Source: Oscillospiraceae bacterium (GTDB lineage: Bacteria > Bacillota > Clostridia > Oscillospirales > Ruminococcaceae). From it: 33,692 nt of DNA. Positions 25,128-33,311 of the stretch are shown here, in pieces. The DNA is taken from NCBI GenBank assembly GCA_016281125.1, contig JAEEIA010000054.1, positions 1 through 33,692 on the forward strand, written 5' to 3'. The position numbers were made by a program, and so were the translations under genes. The notes beneath the pieces were generated by a model. It was given only the letters and a program-made list of their open reading frames with translations. It was not told the DNA's origin and ran no database searches. The stretch's first letter is position 1. Every line of letters begins with the position of its first letter.

Positions 25128-25340
25128 TCATGTTTTCACCAAAGCAAGCAGTGTGTCCGGCGCGATGTACGCTGGCAGCGTGATTTGCAGACCTTTCTTT
25201 TCGATACGAATGTCCGATGGTTGCTGCTGCGGTACGGATACCGGGACGATTGCCTGCTGTGCTTCGAGCTGTTCCGCCCATTCTCGCTGGCGTACATCCT
25301 GCTTTTCTGCTGCGATCGCTGTTGTGGCTTCTGATTGCAT
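25128..25340 (-). CDS. Small protein resembling a shortened IS66 TnpA (possible remnant)
   Basis: 70 residues. AGAAGGAA lies just upstream of the ATG, so translation is plausible. The N-terminus (QSEATTAIAAEKQDVRQREW) and C-terminus (IRIEKKGLQITLPAYIAP, then a LLALVK helix) recall the ends of IS66-family TnpA proteins. The central helix-turn-helix normally found between them is absent, as if removed by an in-frame deletion. No tnpB or tnpC follows downstream, so this is either an IS66 relic or a small unrelated protein. The comparison is from memory of the family pattern. Confidence 0.45.
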   Translation of the reverse strand: MQSEATTAIAAEKQDVRQREWAEQLEAQQAIVPVSVPQQQPSDIRIEKKGLQITLPAYIAPDTLLALVKT

Positions 25341-25358
25341 ACCGATTCCTTCTCATGC

Positions 25359-25444
25359 CAGTCTGGATTACTCCAATTTAGTCCATTGGACTGATTTAGA
25401 CTGTTTCAAATGGTTTAAAATAGTCCAACGACTTGATTAGGACT
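25359..25444. repeat. Cluster of AGTCC/GGACT half-sites upstream of the small minus-strand gene
   Basis: AGTC(C/T) or its complement occurs at 25359, 25380, 25388, 25398, 25422, 25430 and 25440. AGTCCA-T-TGGACT at 25380-25392 is a perfect palindrome, and several sites are about 8-10 bp apart. A minus-strand TATAAT lies at 25447-25452 without a good -35. The group may be an operator for the 70-residue gene. The gap 25341-25511 holds nothing else recognisable. Confidence 0.4.
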
Positions 25445-25511
25445 CCATTATACCATTTTTGAAGCCAGAGGGGAAGACACGGAACATTTACACTTACGCT
25501 TGAAATCCTGC

Positions 25512-28121
25512 TCAGGCTTCCTGTTTCAGGATTGCCGCTTTCAGCATGGTGAAATCTCTTGCATCCAGAACTTCGTCATCATTCAGATCAGCAGGTTCCG
25601 GATAGGTGAGCGCGGCTGTACCGGTCAGATAGTCTTTCAGGATCCGAAGATCATCGCTGCTGAGGATACCGTCACAGTTCAGATCGCCGTCCAGCTCAGT
25701 CGTCAGCTCAGTGGCAGGCTTGATTGCTTCCAGCGCTTCTGCAAGCGGCAGCGTCGTGCCGTCATCAAATTTGATTTCATTGATGCCTTCAAACTGCACA
25801 TAGCTGCTGCGGTTCTTGATATAGAACCGGGTCATTCCGTAGCCGTTATAAACGGAGCTTTCCGAATAGAGATCATCAATCGTGACACCGGCACCGAACT
25901 GCAGCGTATTGAAGCCGTTGCCCCAGATTGAGCTGTCCTGAATGGTATCGCGGCCGTCGCCTTCCTCATAAATGAACAGGTCATCGCCGGTCTTGCCGCG
26001 GATATAGTCATTGCCCTTGCCGCAGAACACAATATCACTGTCGCCGGAATCATTGATTGAATCATCGCCGTCCGTTCCGCGGATCCACTTGACAAAATTC
26101 GTTTCGAGGTAGTCTAGCTTCCAGACGGTTTCGTCCGCAAAGCGAATCTCTTTGATCGGGAAGAGTTTGGCTACGCCGGAAACCACATTGCCGGTCATCA
26201 TAATGGATTCGCCGGTCTTGTTGATCCAGAGGGTGTAGCTGTAGTCATCAGCGGAACGCTCGACCGTTACCTCCTCCGGCAGGATGCCTTCGCCGAGGAC
26301 CAGCACATTGTATCCGCCCTGCGGGTAGGAGCTGCTGCCGTTGCCCATGTCGATCAGATCGTTTCCGTCACCGAGCTCGTAGAAGATCGTGTCATCGCCG
26401 CCGAAACCGCGCACGGTATCATCGCCCTTGCCGCCGTAGATCATGTCGTTTCCGCCGCCGCCGAGCAGCGTATCGTTGCCGGCATAGCCCCGGAGGGTTG
26501 CGCTGCCGTTGTAATCGCCGATAAACTCGGCATCGCCGTCTATGACGACTTGCAGCGTATCATCCTGATTCGTTCCCAGCAGGGTGCGGGTCTTTTCCAG
26601 CATTGCGATGCGATCCCATGTGGTGCCGTCCGTAAAGTGGATTTCCTCGATCGGGAACACAGGGCAGACGCCGGAATACTGATTGCCGGGCAGACGGATT
26701 GTTTCGCCGGTTTTCATAATCGTCAGAACAAACTCATAGGTGCCGTCCGCAAAGGAAACCTTCACTTCATCGGGCAGGATGCCCTCGCCGAGCCAGATCA
26801 CATCGTGTCCGCCGCAGGGATGAACGCCTTTGCCGTTTGTATCATCGACAATGTCGTTGCCGTCACCGAGCTCATAGTAAATGATATCGCTGCCGCCGCC
26901 GCTCTGAATGAGATCGTCACCCTTGCCGCCCCAGATGAAATCATCTCCGCCGCCGAGCGTGATCGTATCATTGCCGTCCTTGCCCCAGATATAGTTCGTT
27001 TCAACATAACCTGCGAGGTCGTCATCATCTTCTGTACCGACTAGCTGGTTTGTGATATCGCAGACATCGGAATAGGTCATTTCGGTGCCGTCGCTGAAAC
27101 GGATCGTTTCAACACGCTTTGCCGGATTGGAAAAATACTCCGAGATCATGAGATAGACCTCGTGCACCGGGTCATTGATAAACAGATCCTGGTTGATCCG
27201 GAGAAATTCAAGGTCGGCAGGGTCAAGCTCATAATCGAAAGCAAGCGTATCGTCACCGGTCTGACCCTCGCCATGTTCCGCAATGATGCCGAAGACCGGA
27301 TCGTCCTGATCCAGTACGCGGTAAGTATCGGAGCCGGATGTCAGGTCGTAGATCATCAGCGGGAGCTTCGCGACATCTTCATCAGCGGGTTCAGCATCCG
27401 GATCGTCAGTGAAATAATACGGAATCGTGATTTCCTCATCATTGACGTTCCAGAGGCCCATTTTTGTCATCTCATACTCAATCTGAGCGAGCTCGCGGTT
27501 TCTCTCGTTCATCAGGAAGATGACATCATACAGCCGTTCGGTCACAGTCGTGGCGCTGAGGGCATTTAAGTCCCATGCGACACTGATCGGATCGAGCTTG
27601 ATGATATGATAGAGCACCGTTAAGTTGTCGTAGAGGATCACCGAGGAATGAAATGTATTCGTCACAATAATGATCGTGCCGTTCATATAATACAGCGTGT
27701 AGGCATCCGGATCCTCCGTCATTCGTTCAAACTCCTCCGGCGGCATGACGCCCTTGACGATCTCAACGACATTATCGTGAACGTACTTGCGTTTGATTTC
27801 ATCAATGTCTACTGCGTACTCCGCCTGATCAAGAATCAGATGTGTTAAGGCCGCAGCCGCAGGATTCGTGATGTTCAGATACGTATTGGTGTAAAACTCC
27901 AGATACTGATTGAACCGGTGCAGCGTTTCCTCCGCATTCACATACTTTACATGATTGACGTGGTCGAGCTCCTGTTCAAAAACGGAGAGTCCGTCCGCGA
28001 TCCGATCCTGTAAGGAAAGCGCCTCGGAAACGACATCAGCCGGATCATCGGCAGCAGCCGGCAGCGAGAGTGCCGATGTCAGCATGACAGCGGCGGTCAG
28101 ACAGGACAACAGTTTTTTCAT
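25512..28121 (-). CDS. Secreted RTX-type calcium-binding protein with C-terminal dockerin
   Basis: 869 residues from ATG 28121 (AAAGGAAAGG 8 nt upstream); a start seven codons earlier has no ribosome site. A Sec signal ends near LPAAA (residue 24). The N-terminal 350 residues are acidic and unrecognised. Then come three blocks of GGxGxD nonapeptides (GGGDDFIWGGKGDDLIQSGG; GYAGNDTLLGGGGNDMIYGG; SDIVFCGKGNDYIRGKTGDD), the first two followed by a stretch like the haemolysin-type calcium-binding-related domain (LWINKTGESIMMTGN; IKEIRFADETVW). The last 60 residues form a dockerin (DLNCDGILSSDD and DLNDDEVLDARD). RTX proteins usually leave Gram-negatives by type I secretion; here a Sec signal and dockerin imply Ca-dependent folding outside a Gram-positive cell and attachment to a cohesin. 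Confidence 0.93.
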   Translation of the reverse strand: MKKLLSCLTAAVMLTSALSLPAAADDPADVVSEALSLQDRIADGLSVFEQELDHVNHVKYVNAEETLHRFNQYLEFYTNTYLNITNPAAAALTHLILDQAEYAVDIDEIKRKYVHDNVVEIVKGVMPPEEFERMTEDPDAYTLYYMNGTIIIVTNTFHSSVILYDNLTVLYHIIKLDPISVAWDLNALSATTVTERLYDVIFLMNERNRELAQIEYEMTKMGLWNVNDEEITIPYYFTDDPDAEPADEDVAKLPLMIYDLTSGSDTYRVLDQDDPVFGIIAEHGEGQTGDDTLAFDYELDPADLEFLRINQDLFINDPVHEVYLMISEYFSNPAKRVETIRFSDGTEMTYSDVCDITNQLVGTEDDDDLAGYVETNYIWGKDGNDTITLGGGDDFIWGGKGDDLIQSGGGSDIIYYELGDGNDIVDDTNGKGVHPCGGHDVIWLGEGILPDEVKVSFADGTYEFVLTIMKTGETIRLPGNQYSGVCPVFPIEEIHFTDGTTWDRIAMLEKTRTLLGTNQDDTLQVVIDGDAEFIGDYNGSATLRGYAGNDTLLGGGGNDMIYGGKGDDTVRGFGGDDTIFYELGDGNDLIDMGNGSSSYPQGGYNVLVLGEGILPEEVTVERSADDYSYTLWINKTGESIMMTGNVVSGVAKLFPIKEIRFADETVWKLDYLETNFVKWIRGTDGDDSINDSGDSDIVFCGKGNDYIRGKTGDDLFIYEEGDGRDTIQDSSIWGNGFNTLQFGAGVTIDDLYSESSVYNGYGMTRFYIKNRSSYVQFEGINEIKFDDGTTLPLAEALEAIKPATELTTELDGDLNCDGILSSDDLRILKDYLTGTAALTYPEPADLNDDEVLDARDFTMLKAAILKQEA

Positions 28122-28220
28122 AGACAATACCTTTCCTTTCATGTTATTGTTCGGGGAATACGGTCTGAAATCGTTAAATACTGTCTGTATAATAATGTGC
28201 AGTCATAACTGTCTGGCTAT

Positions 28221-28249
28221 ATCATAGCATAGATTGTTATATTTGTCAA
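28221..28249 (-). promoter_or_regulatory. Promoter of the RTX-dockerin gene
   Basis: On the minus strand TTGACA (28244-28249), 17-bp spacer and TATGAT (28221-28226). It gives a leader of about 90 nt. The same -35, spacer length and -10 occur before the solute-binding-protein gene at 33312-33340, so the two dockerin genes may be expressed alike. Confidence 0.78.
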
Positions 28250-28353
28250 GGAGAAATGTGCGCGCACGGCGTATGCGGTTCTCCCATTGAAGGATCCGGA
28301 ATCATGTGCAATAAACAAAAGATTTGCCTGCGAAAATGCGCCGTATACACAGA

Positions 28354-28385
28354 ACGCCCCGCTTCATTCAGAGAAAGCGGGGCGT
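28354..28385. terminator. Terminator hairpin after the STAND gene
   Basis: ACGCCCCGCTT (28354-28364) pairs with AAGCGGGGCGT (28375-28385) around a 10-base loop. It lies about 40 bp beyond the STAND stop codon on the minus strand. The better T-run (GTGTTTTT) is on the plus strand, so it may also block antisense reading into the gene. Confidence 0.65.
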
Positions 28386-28423
28386 GTGTTTTTATGTGCG
28401 TTTGAGAATCTGCGGTTCGGGTG

Positions 28424-31390
28424 TTATTCTATGACACCGGCCTTTTGCAGGTATTCCGCAGCTTTTTCGATGTCGCCCATGGCATGATACAGTGCGGCAA
28501 TGTTTTTATAGGTTATGATAGTGGACGTATGCTCCTTTCCCAGCACTTTTTCTTTGATTGCCAGAGCTTTTTCAAGGTATTCCAGTGCCTTTGGGAGGTC
28601 GCCCATGTCTTGATAGAGTACAGCGATATTGTTGTAGGACTGGGCGGTTTCTGGATGTTCTATGCCCAACACTTTTTCACGGATTGCCAGTGCTTTTTCA
28701 TAGTACGCCAACGCCTTATCATAGTCGCCCATGTTTTGATAGAGTGCACCGATATTGTTGTAGGACTGGGCAGTTTCCGGATGTTCTATGCCCAATACTT
28801 TGTCACGGATTGCCAGTGCTTTTTCATAGTACGCCACCGCTTTGTCATAGTCGCCCATGTCTTGATAGAGTACAGCGATATTGTTGTAGGACTGGGCAGT
28901 TTCCGGATGTGCCTTGCCCAGCACTTTTTTACGGATTGTCAGCGCTTTTTCATATAAATCCAGAGCCATTTGAAGATCGCCTTTAGCGTTATAGACTCTT
29001 GCGATATTGTTGTAGGTTGCAGCAGTATACGGATGTGCCTTTCCCAGCTTTTTTTCTCGGATAGCCAGTGCTTTTTCAAAGAACTCCAGTGCTTTTGGAA
29101 GGTCGCCCATGTTGTGATAGAGTAGAGCGATATTATTGTAGGTTACGGCAGTATCCGTATGCTCTATGCCCAGTACTTTTTCCTTGATTACCAGAGCTTT
29201 TTCATGGTATTCCAGCGCCATAGGAAGGTCGCCCATGTCTTGATAGAGTGTAGCGATATTGTTGTAGGTTGTGGCAGTATCTGGATGCTCTGAGCCCAGC
29301 ACTTTTTCTTTAATGTCCAGTGCTTTTCTAACAAACTCTAACGCCATGTCATAGTCGCCCTTGGCTCGATAGACTGAAGCGATATTGTTGAAAGTATTGG
29401 CGGTATCCGGGTGCTCCTTGTCCAGTACATTTTTTTGGGCTGCCAGTGCTTTTTTTAACAACCCCAACGCCTTGTCATAGTCGCCTAAATAATAATAGGT
29501 GACAGCGATATTGTTATAGGATGTGGCTGTATTCGGATGTTCCGTGCCGTTCACCGTTTCTGAAACGCGTACTGCTTCTTTTAAATATAACAACGCACGG
29601 CTGTAATCGCCTGTTTCATCCTGAATGATCGTTGCTGTCTTGTCAAGAAATCGTGCATAACCGTCTGTTTCGGTGCCTTGCAGCGCCTCCGCTGCGGCAG
29701 CACAGTGCGGCAGCAGTGCGTTCTGTTTCTCAACACCGGTTCCGCTGCTCGCGTCCAGCGCATCTGTCAGCTTTTCAATCAGCGGTTCCGCAAAGGCAAA
29801 ATCCGGTTCGCATTTATACCGCACGGTTTCGGCAATCACCGGATGGATCGAGAACAGGCCGCCGCTCCGGCTTTTGTTCAGCCAGCCGCGCTTCACCAGA
29901 TCATTGACCGCATTCATATCGCTGAACTGCATCCAGTCCTTCAATGTCTGCGCCTTAACCGGCGTGTTCGGTGCCAGCAGAGAAAACAGCTTCAGAATCC
30001 GGAGTGCCTCCGGGTCACCGATCTGCGCAATGTCAAAGACCATTGCAAGATGCTCGATCAGCCGCCGGTTGTCGTCATCATTCCTTCTCTCTACGGTTTC
30101 CATCACATCGGCAAGCGAAAATCCGGATGCCTGCAGCTTTTCCAGCATGTCCGGAGCGGTCATACATGCCGCGGCCTGCGTTTTGGCCAGCAGCTCCACG
30201 GTCAGCGTGTGGTAAGCAGCCCGCCTGATGATTTCGTCGATATACGGATCATCCTCCGGATCGGACATGCCGATAATCTCCTGATAGAATTTCAGGCAGA
30301 TGTCCGGCGGGAGCTGATCAACCGGATACTTTTCAAACCGCCCGATTGCAGTGCGTGAGGTCAGGATCATGCGGCAGGGGAGTGCGTCAAGCCATTCGGC
30401 TTCTTTCGGTTGGAGCTCGTTTGCATTGTCGATGAACAGCAGCAGCTTTTTGCCGAGCTGACCGATCAGCTGCCGGACAGCTTCCTGATAGCTTTCCGGA
30501 TCGGGCGCCGTGACAGCCGGAAACTTGTTGTGCAGACTGGAACACAGGCTGTTATCATAGGTGATCCATCCAAGGTGCTCCACGCCGTCCGTCAGCGCAT
30601 CGCGGTAATCCCAGAAAATGCGGCGGCAGATCTCGGTCTTGCCGATGCCGCCGATGCCGTTCAGCAGCACGATTTTATTTCCGGCAAGCGCCCGGATCTT
30701 CTGCAAATCATCATCGCGCCCCTGAAAGAATACAGACGGGCGCACCGGCGTGTCGATGGTGATGACAGGATCCGCAGCAGGCTTTGGTGCAGCCATCTGC
30801 GCAAGGATTTCTTTCAGATAAGCAATCACTCTGTCAATATCTGCTTTTTTGGCCGCGTCGCTGGTGTTCTGTTCAATGGCTCTGGCACGCACCAGCAGCT
30901 CCTGCATTTCGGCTTCATTTTTCTGGAGCAGAAAATACTGTTCCAGTTCCTTGTCCGCATGAATTGCTTCTGACGTTTTTTGGAAGAAAGCAGCGACAAA
31001 CCTTTTGATCTCAGACCGTTCCGGCCGCGCCGCGATCAGATTTTTGCCTGACCAGTCCACCAGTGCCTGAACCATGTCTTCTTCTGTTTCAAATGCGGCA
31101 TCCTGCTCCAGCAGATATTCCCATGCACTTGAAAATTTGCTGGAATATCCGTCACGGTCAATCGAGAGAAACTCCTTCTGCATTGCCGTGCAGAGCTTAT
31201 CCGCCATGGTCGGGTCTTTGAATATTTCTTTCAGCTTTTTTTCGGTTTGCTCACTGAATAAGCTGAGCAGACAGTCGCCGCCGGCTTTGAAAATCTCCGA
31301 TTCCGTTCCGGATTCTTTCAGAAAGGATTTGACAAGCGGTTTCAGGCAGGAGAAAACCAGCTTTGTGCCTGCTGTCACAATGATATCCAT
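28424..31390 (-). CDS. STAND NTPase (NB-ARC-like) with C-terminal TPR array; possible immune sensor
   Basis: 988 residues; GGAGTG precedes the ATG. Residues 1-200 are an unrecognised, mostly helical, charged N-terminal domain where STAND proteins carry effectors or adaptors. Residues about 215-350 are a nucleotide-binding domain with Walker A GIGGIGKT (245-252), Walker B LLLFIDNA (316-323) and sensor LTSR (343-346). Residues about 350-600 match the helical and winged-helix part (LFSLLAPNTPVKAQTL; LNKSRSGGLFSIHPVI). From about 600 to the end run about ten 42-residue TPR units of the kinesin-light-chain type (YNNIA-x-LYxxMGDYxKAL-x4-EKALAI). Bacterial STAND proteins with repeat sensors include Avs-type anti-phage defence proteins; others are transcription regulators. 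No membrane segment or nuclease motif is visible, so a defence role is inference. Confidence 0.9.
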   Translation of the reverse strand: MDIIVTAGTKLVFSCLKPLVKSFLKESGTESEIFKAGGDCLLSLFSEQTEKKLKEIFKDPTMADKLCTAMQKEFLSIDRDGYSSKFSSAWEYLLEQDAAFETEEDMVQALVDWSGKNLIAARPERSEIKRFVAAFFQKTSEAIHADKELEQYFLLQKNEAEMQELLVRARAIEQNTSDAAKKADIDRVIAYLKEILAQMAAPKPAADPVITIDTPVRPSVFFQGRDDDLQKIRALAGNKIVLLNGIGGIGKTEICRRIFWDYRDALTDGVEHLGWITYDNSLCSSLHNKFPAVTAPDPESYQEAVRQLIGQLGKKLLLFIDNANELQPKEAEWLDALPCRMILTSRTAIGRFEKYPVDQLPPDICLKFYQEIIGMSDPEDDPYIDEIIRRAAYHTLTVELLAKTQAAACMTAPDMLEKLQASGFSLADVMETVERRNDDDNRRLIEHLAMVFDIAQIGDPEALRILKLFSLLAPNTPVKAQTLKDWMQFSDMNAVNDLVKRGWLNKSRSGGLFSIHPVIAETVRYKCEPDFAFAEPLIEKLTDALDASSGTGVEKQNALLPHCAAAAEALQGTETDGYARFLDKTATIIQDETGDYSRALLYLKEAVRVSETVNGTEHPNTATSYNNIAVTYYYLGDYDKALGLLKKALAAQKNVLDKEHPDTANTFNNIASVYRAKGDYDMALEFVRKALDIKEKVLGSEHPDTATTYNNIATLYQDMGDLPMALEYHEKALVIKEKVLGIEHTDTAVTYNNIALLYHNMGDLPKALEFFEKALAIREKKLGKAHPYTAATYNNIARVYNAKGDLQMALDLYEKALTIRKKVLGKAHPETAQSYNNIAVLYQDMGDYDKAVAYYEKALAIRDKVLGIEHPETAQSYNNIGALYQNMGDYDKALAYYEKALAIREKVLGIEHPETAQSYNNIAVLYQDMGDLPKALEYLEKALAIKEKVLGKEHTSTIITYKNIAALYHAMGDIEKAAEYLQKAGVIE
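28498..29530 (-). repeat. 126-bp tandem DNA repeats encoding TPR units
   Basis: About eight full units of 126 bp, each encoding 42 residues, run in tandem. The units between about 28650 and 28900 are the closest, differing at only a few bases per unit, while the outer ones have diverged. The pattern suggests recent unit duplication by unequal recombination and likely copy-number variation between strains. Confidence 0.85.
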
Positions 31391-31482
31391 CGTATCACTC
31401 CATTTATTTCACTTCTTTTTACAATCGCTTGCATGATTGATTTGCGCGTGAAAAACGTCGAAGTTGCTTCACCTGCATTCCT

Positions 31483-31534
31483 ATTCTAAAGCATCCTGAT
31501 GAAAAAGTCAAGCAGCAAATATGATATTGCTGCT
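31483..31534 (-). promoter_or_regulatory. Promoter of the STAND gene with palindromic operator candidate
   Basis: On the minus strand TTGACT (31506-31511), 17-bp spacer and TAGAAT (31483-31488). Directly upstream, and touching the -35, is a perfect palindrome: AGCAGCAA (31511-31518) and TTGCTGCT (31527-31534) around 8 bases. A regulator could bind there. The leader is about 85 nt. Confidence 0.65.
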
Positions 31535-31570
31535 TTGCATAAAAACGAATATCTGCTTTTGTATAATGAT

Positions 31571-31604
31571 ACAAATGAAAAAGAAACTGCCGGAAATCCG
31601 GCAG
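31571..31604 (-). terminator. Intrinsic terminator after the solute-binding-protein gene
   Basis: CTGCCGGA (31587-31594) and TCCGGCAG (31597-31604) form an 8-bp stem. On the minus strand it is followed by TTTCTTTTTCATTTGT, a good T-rich tail. It is the second of two hairpins after the gene. Confidence 0.7.
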
Positions 31605-31618
31605 CCCGCAGATAAATC

Positions 31619-31648
31619 GCAGCCCCGCCGTTTCCCCGGCGGGGCTGC
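31619..31648 (-). terminator. GC-rich hairpin after the solute-binding-protein gene
   Basis: GCAGCCCCGCCG (31619-31630) pairs perfectly with CGGCGGGGCTGC (31637-31648) around a 6-base loop, about 26 bp after the stop codon. Its own minus-strand tail (GATTTATC) is weak, so it probably works together with the next hairpin. Confidence 0.65.
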
Positions 31649-31673
31649 TGGTTTGATTCAGATATAACAGTCA

Positions 31674-33251
31674 TTACAAAACATAATAATCAAGATATTT
31701 CCAGTAGATTTCCTCAACCGGAATGCCGGATCTCACAGAGGTTATCACTTCATCCATGAATAGCTGGCGCTTATTATTGCAAGCCGGTGTATACGCTTTC
31801 GGTGAATGGGATGCAGCAGCAATCTGATCATACTGGTTGAGCATGCTCTGCCTGCTGAGCCCCGCCGCGCCTTTTGCCGAAGCTGCGAGTTCCTTCATAA
31901 CAGAAGAATTGTTCATGAATCTGTTGGTTTCCCTGGAAAGAGCCGTCATGGCTTCCTTGTCGGTCATGCATTCATGCAGGAATGCATAAGCAAGCGTTTT
32001 GTTATCGCAATGGGGCGAAACAAACATATAATAATCGTCATACCCGTGATAAGGAGCGGGTCCCTGCACCATGCTGTATTTTCCGTAAATCGGAGTGTCC
32101 TTACCAGCGAAGAAGTATTCCTCAATTTCCGGCTCATCAATCAAAGACCAGCCCGGTGAAAAGAAACCGAAGAGTGAATCACTTTGTACGGTATTGAACC
32201 AGTTTTCAGAGAATATCAGATCGTCCGACAGATAACCGTTCTTATAAAAAGAGGTATAGCGTGCGGCAGCCTGCTTCAGCTGATCCGGAACCACAGACTC
32301 GAGCTTTTCATTAAACCACGGTTCGGTCAGATTACAGATCACGGCGTAAGCCATTCCTTCATCACCGCCATCGCAGAATGCGGTCTTGCCCTCTGATTGA
32401 TCATGGACGGTCTTTGCAGCCTTTTCAAAATCTTCCCAGTTTCCGATCAGCTTCTGCATTTCATCCGGCGTTTTGACGCCCAGATATTTTTCCGCAAGAT
32501 CCGTGCGGTAGAAAAATCCGCCCGGGCAGGCCGTTGCAGACAGTGCCTTGCGGTCGCCGTTGATATCTGATCCGGCTTCCAGCGTATAGCTGTACATTTC
32601 TGCAAAATCCGACTCTTTGAAACCGAGTGCGGAAACCGGAATCGAAAGATCATCGTTGTTCAGGCAGGGGAACATATCATGCGTATCGATGTAGAAGAGA
32701 TCCGTATCATCCGCATTTGCGATATATTCAATCAGTTCTTCATCCGTATAGGAGCCAGAATCCTCTGATACAAGATACTCTGTGCGGATCTTCCCTTTGT
32801 ATTCCGGATGACGTTCAAGGAACTGCCGGATCATCACATCGAGAGTGGGGTCCTTGCATGCTGCACGGATCACCAGCTCCTTGCCGGTATCGGGGACAGT
32901 CAGCTTGTCGCGGCCGGTCACCTGATCCCATGTGGCCGTTTTCCCGCTGACGGAGTTCTCCACATAGTATTTCAGAATGCACTGCGCGTCCGTGACATCA
33001 AATTCGCTGTCATGCAGAACATTGGCAGCCTCAAGCTGAATCGGATGCAGACCGGTCGGATTGTATGCCACCTTGTTTGTGTACGCTCTGAGCGCAAGCT
33101 GTGCGTCCTCAACCGAAATCACACCGTCCCGGTCGATGTCACCCCGCAGATACAGCTCCGGTTCGCCTCCGGCAAACGCTGTGACGGTACTGCCGGCGCA
33201 AAGCAGCATTGCAGAGATGAGGCTGATCGTTCTTTTTGTCATGTCTTTCAT
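31674..33251 (-). CDS. Dockerin-fused extracellular solute-binding protein (family 1 type)
   Basis: 525 residues; AAGGA lies just upstream of ATG 33251. A Sec signal ends TAFA (residue 27); LLCAG lacks the small residue before Cys needed for a lipobox, so this is not a typical lipoprotein. Residues about 36-112 are a dockerin at the N-terminus: loop 1 is canonical (DIDRDGVISVED, 38-49), loop 2 is degenerate (NVLHDSEFDVTD, 77-88), and it ends ATWDQVTG like the dockerin of the 1710-residue protein. Residues about 125-525 resemble ABC-type sugar-binding proteins (LVIRAACKDPTLDVMIRQFL; DDTDLFYIDTHDM; ATACPGGFFYRTDLAEKYLG; a bilobal-type C-terminus). No importer permease or ATPase is nearby. It may capture oligosaccharides within a dockerin complex rather than feed a membrane importer. 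Confidence 0.87.
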   Translation of the reverse strand: MKDMTKRTISLISAMLLCAGSTVTAFAGGEPELYLRGDIDRDGVISVEDAQLALRAYTNKVAYNPTGLHPIQLEAANVLHDSEFDVTDAQCILKYYVENSVSGKTATWDQVTGRDKLTVPDTGKELVIRAACKDPTLDVMIRQFLERHPEYKGKIRTEYLVSEDSGSYTDEELIEYIANADDTDLFYIDTHDMFPCLNNDDLSIPVSALGFKESDFAEMYSYTLEAGSDINGDRKALSATACPGGFFYRTDLAEKYLGVKTPDEMQKLIGNWEDFEKAAKTVHDQSEGKTAFCDGGDEGMAYAVICNLTEPWFNEKLESVVPDQLKQAAARYTSFYKNGYLSDDLIFSENWFNTVQSDSLFGFFSPGWSLIDEPEIEEYFFAGKDTPIYGKYSMVQGPAPYHGYDDYYMFVSPHCDNKTLAYAFLHECMTDKEAMTALSRETNRFMNNSSVMKELAASAKGAAGLSRQSMLNQYDQIAAASHSPKAYTPACNNKRQLFMDEVITSVRSGIPVEEIYWKYLDYYVL

Positions 33252-33311
33252 AGCAAATCCTTTCGTAAAAACAGTTCAGATGTCAGGATGGAATGGATTG
33301 GATTAAAGAGT

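Noticed and set aside
28498-29530. Noncoding satellite or CRISPR-like repeat
   Set aside because: The 126-bp period is a multiple of three and encodes in-frame TPR units throughout one long gene.
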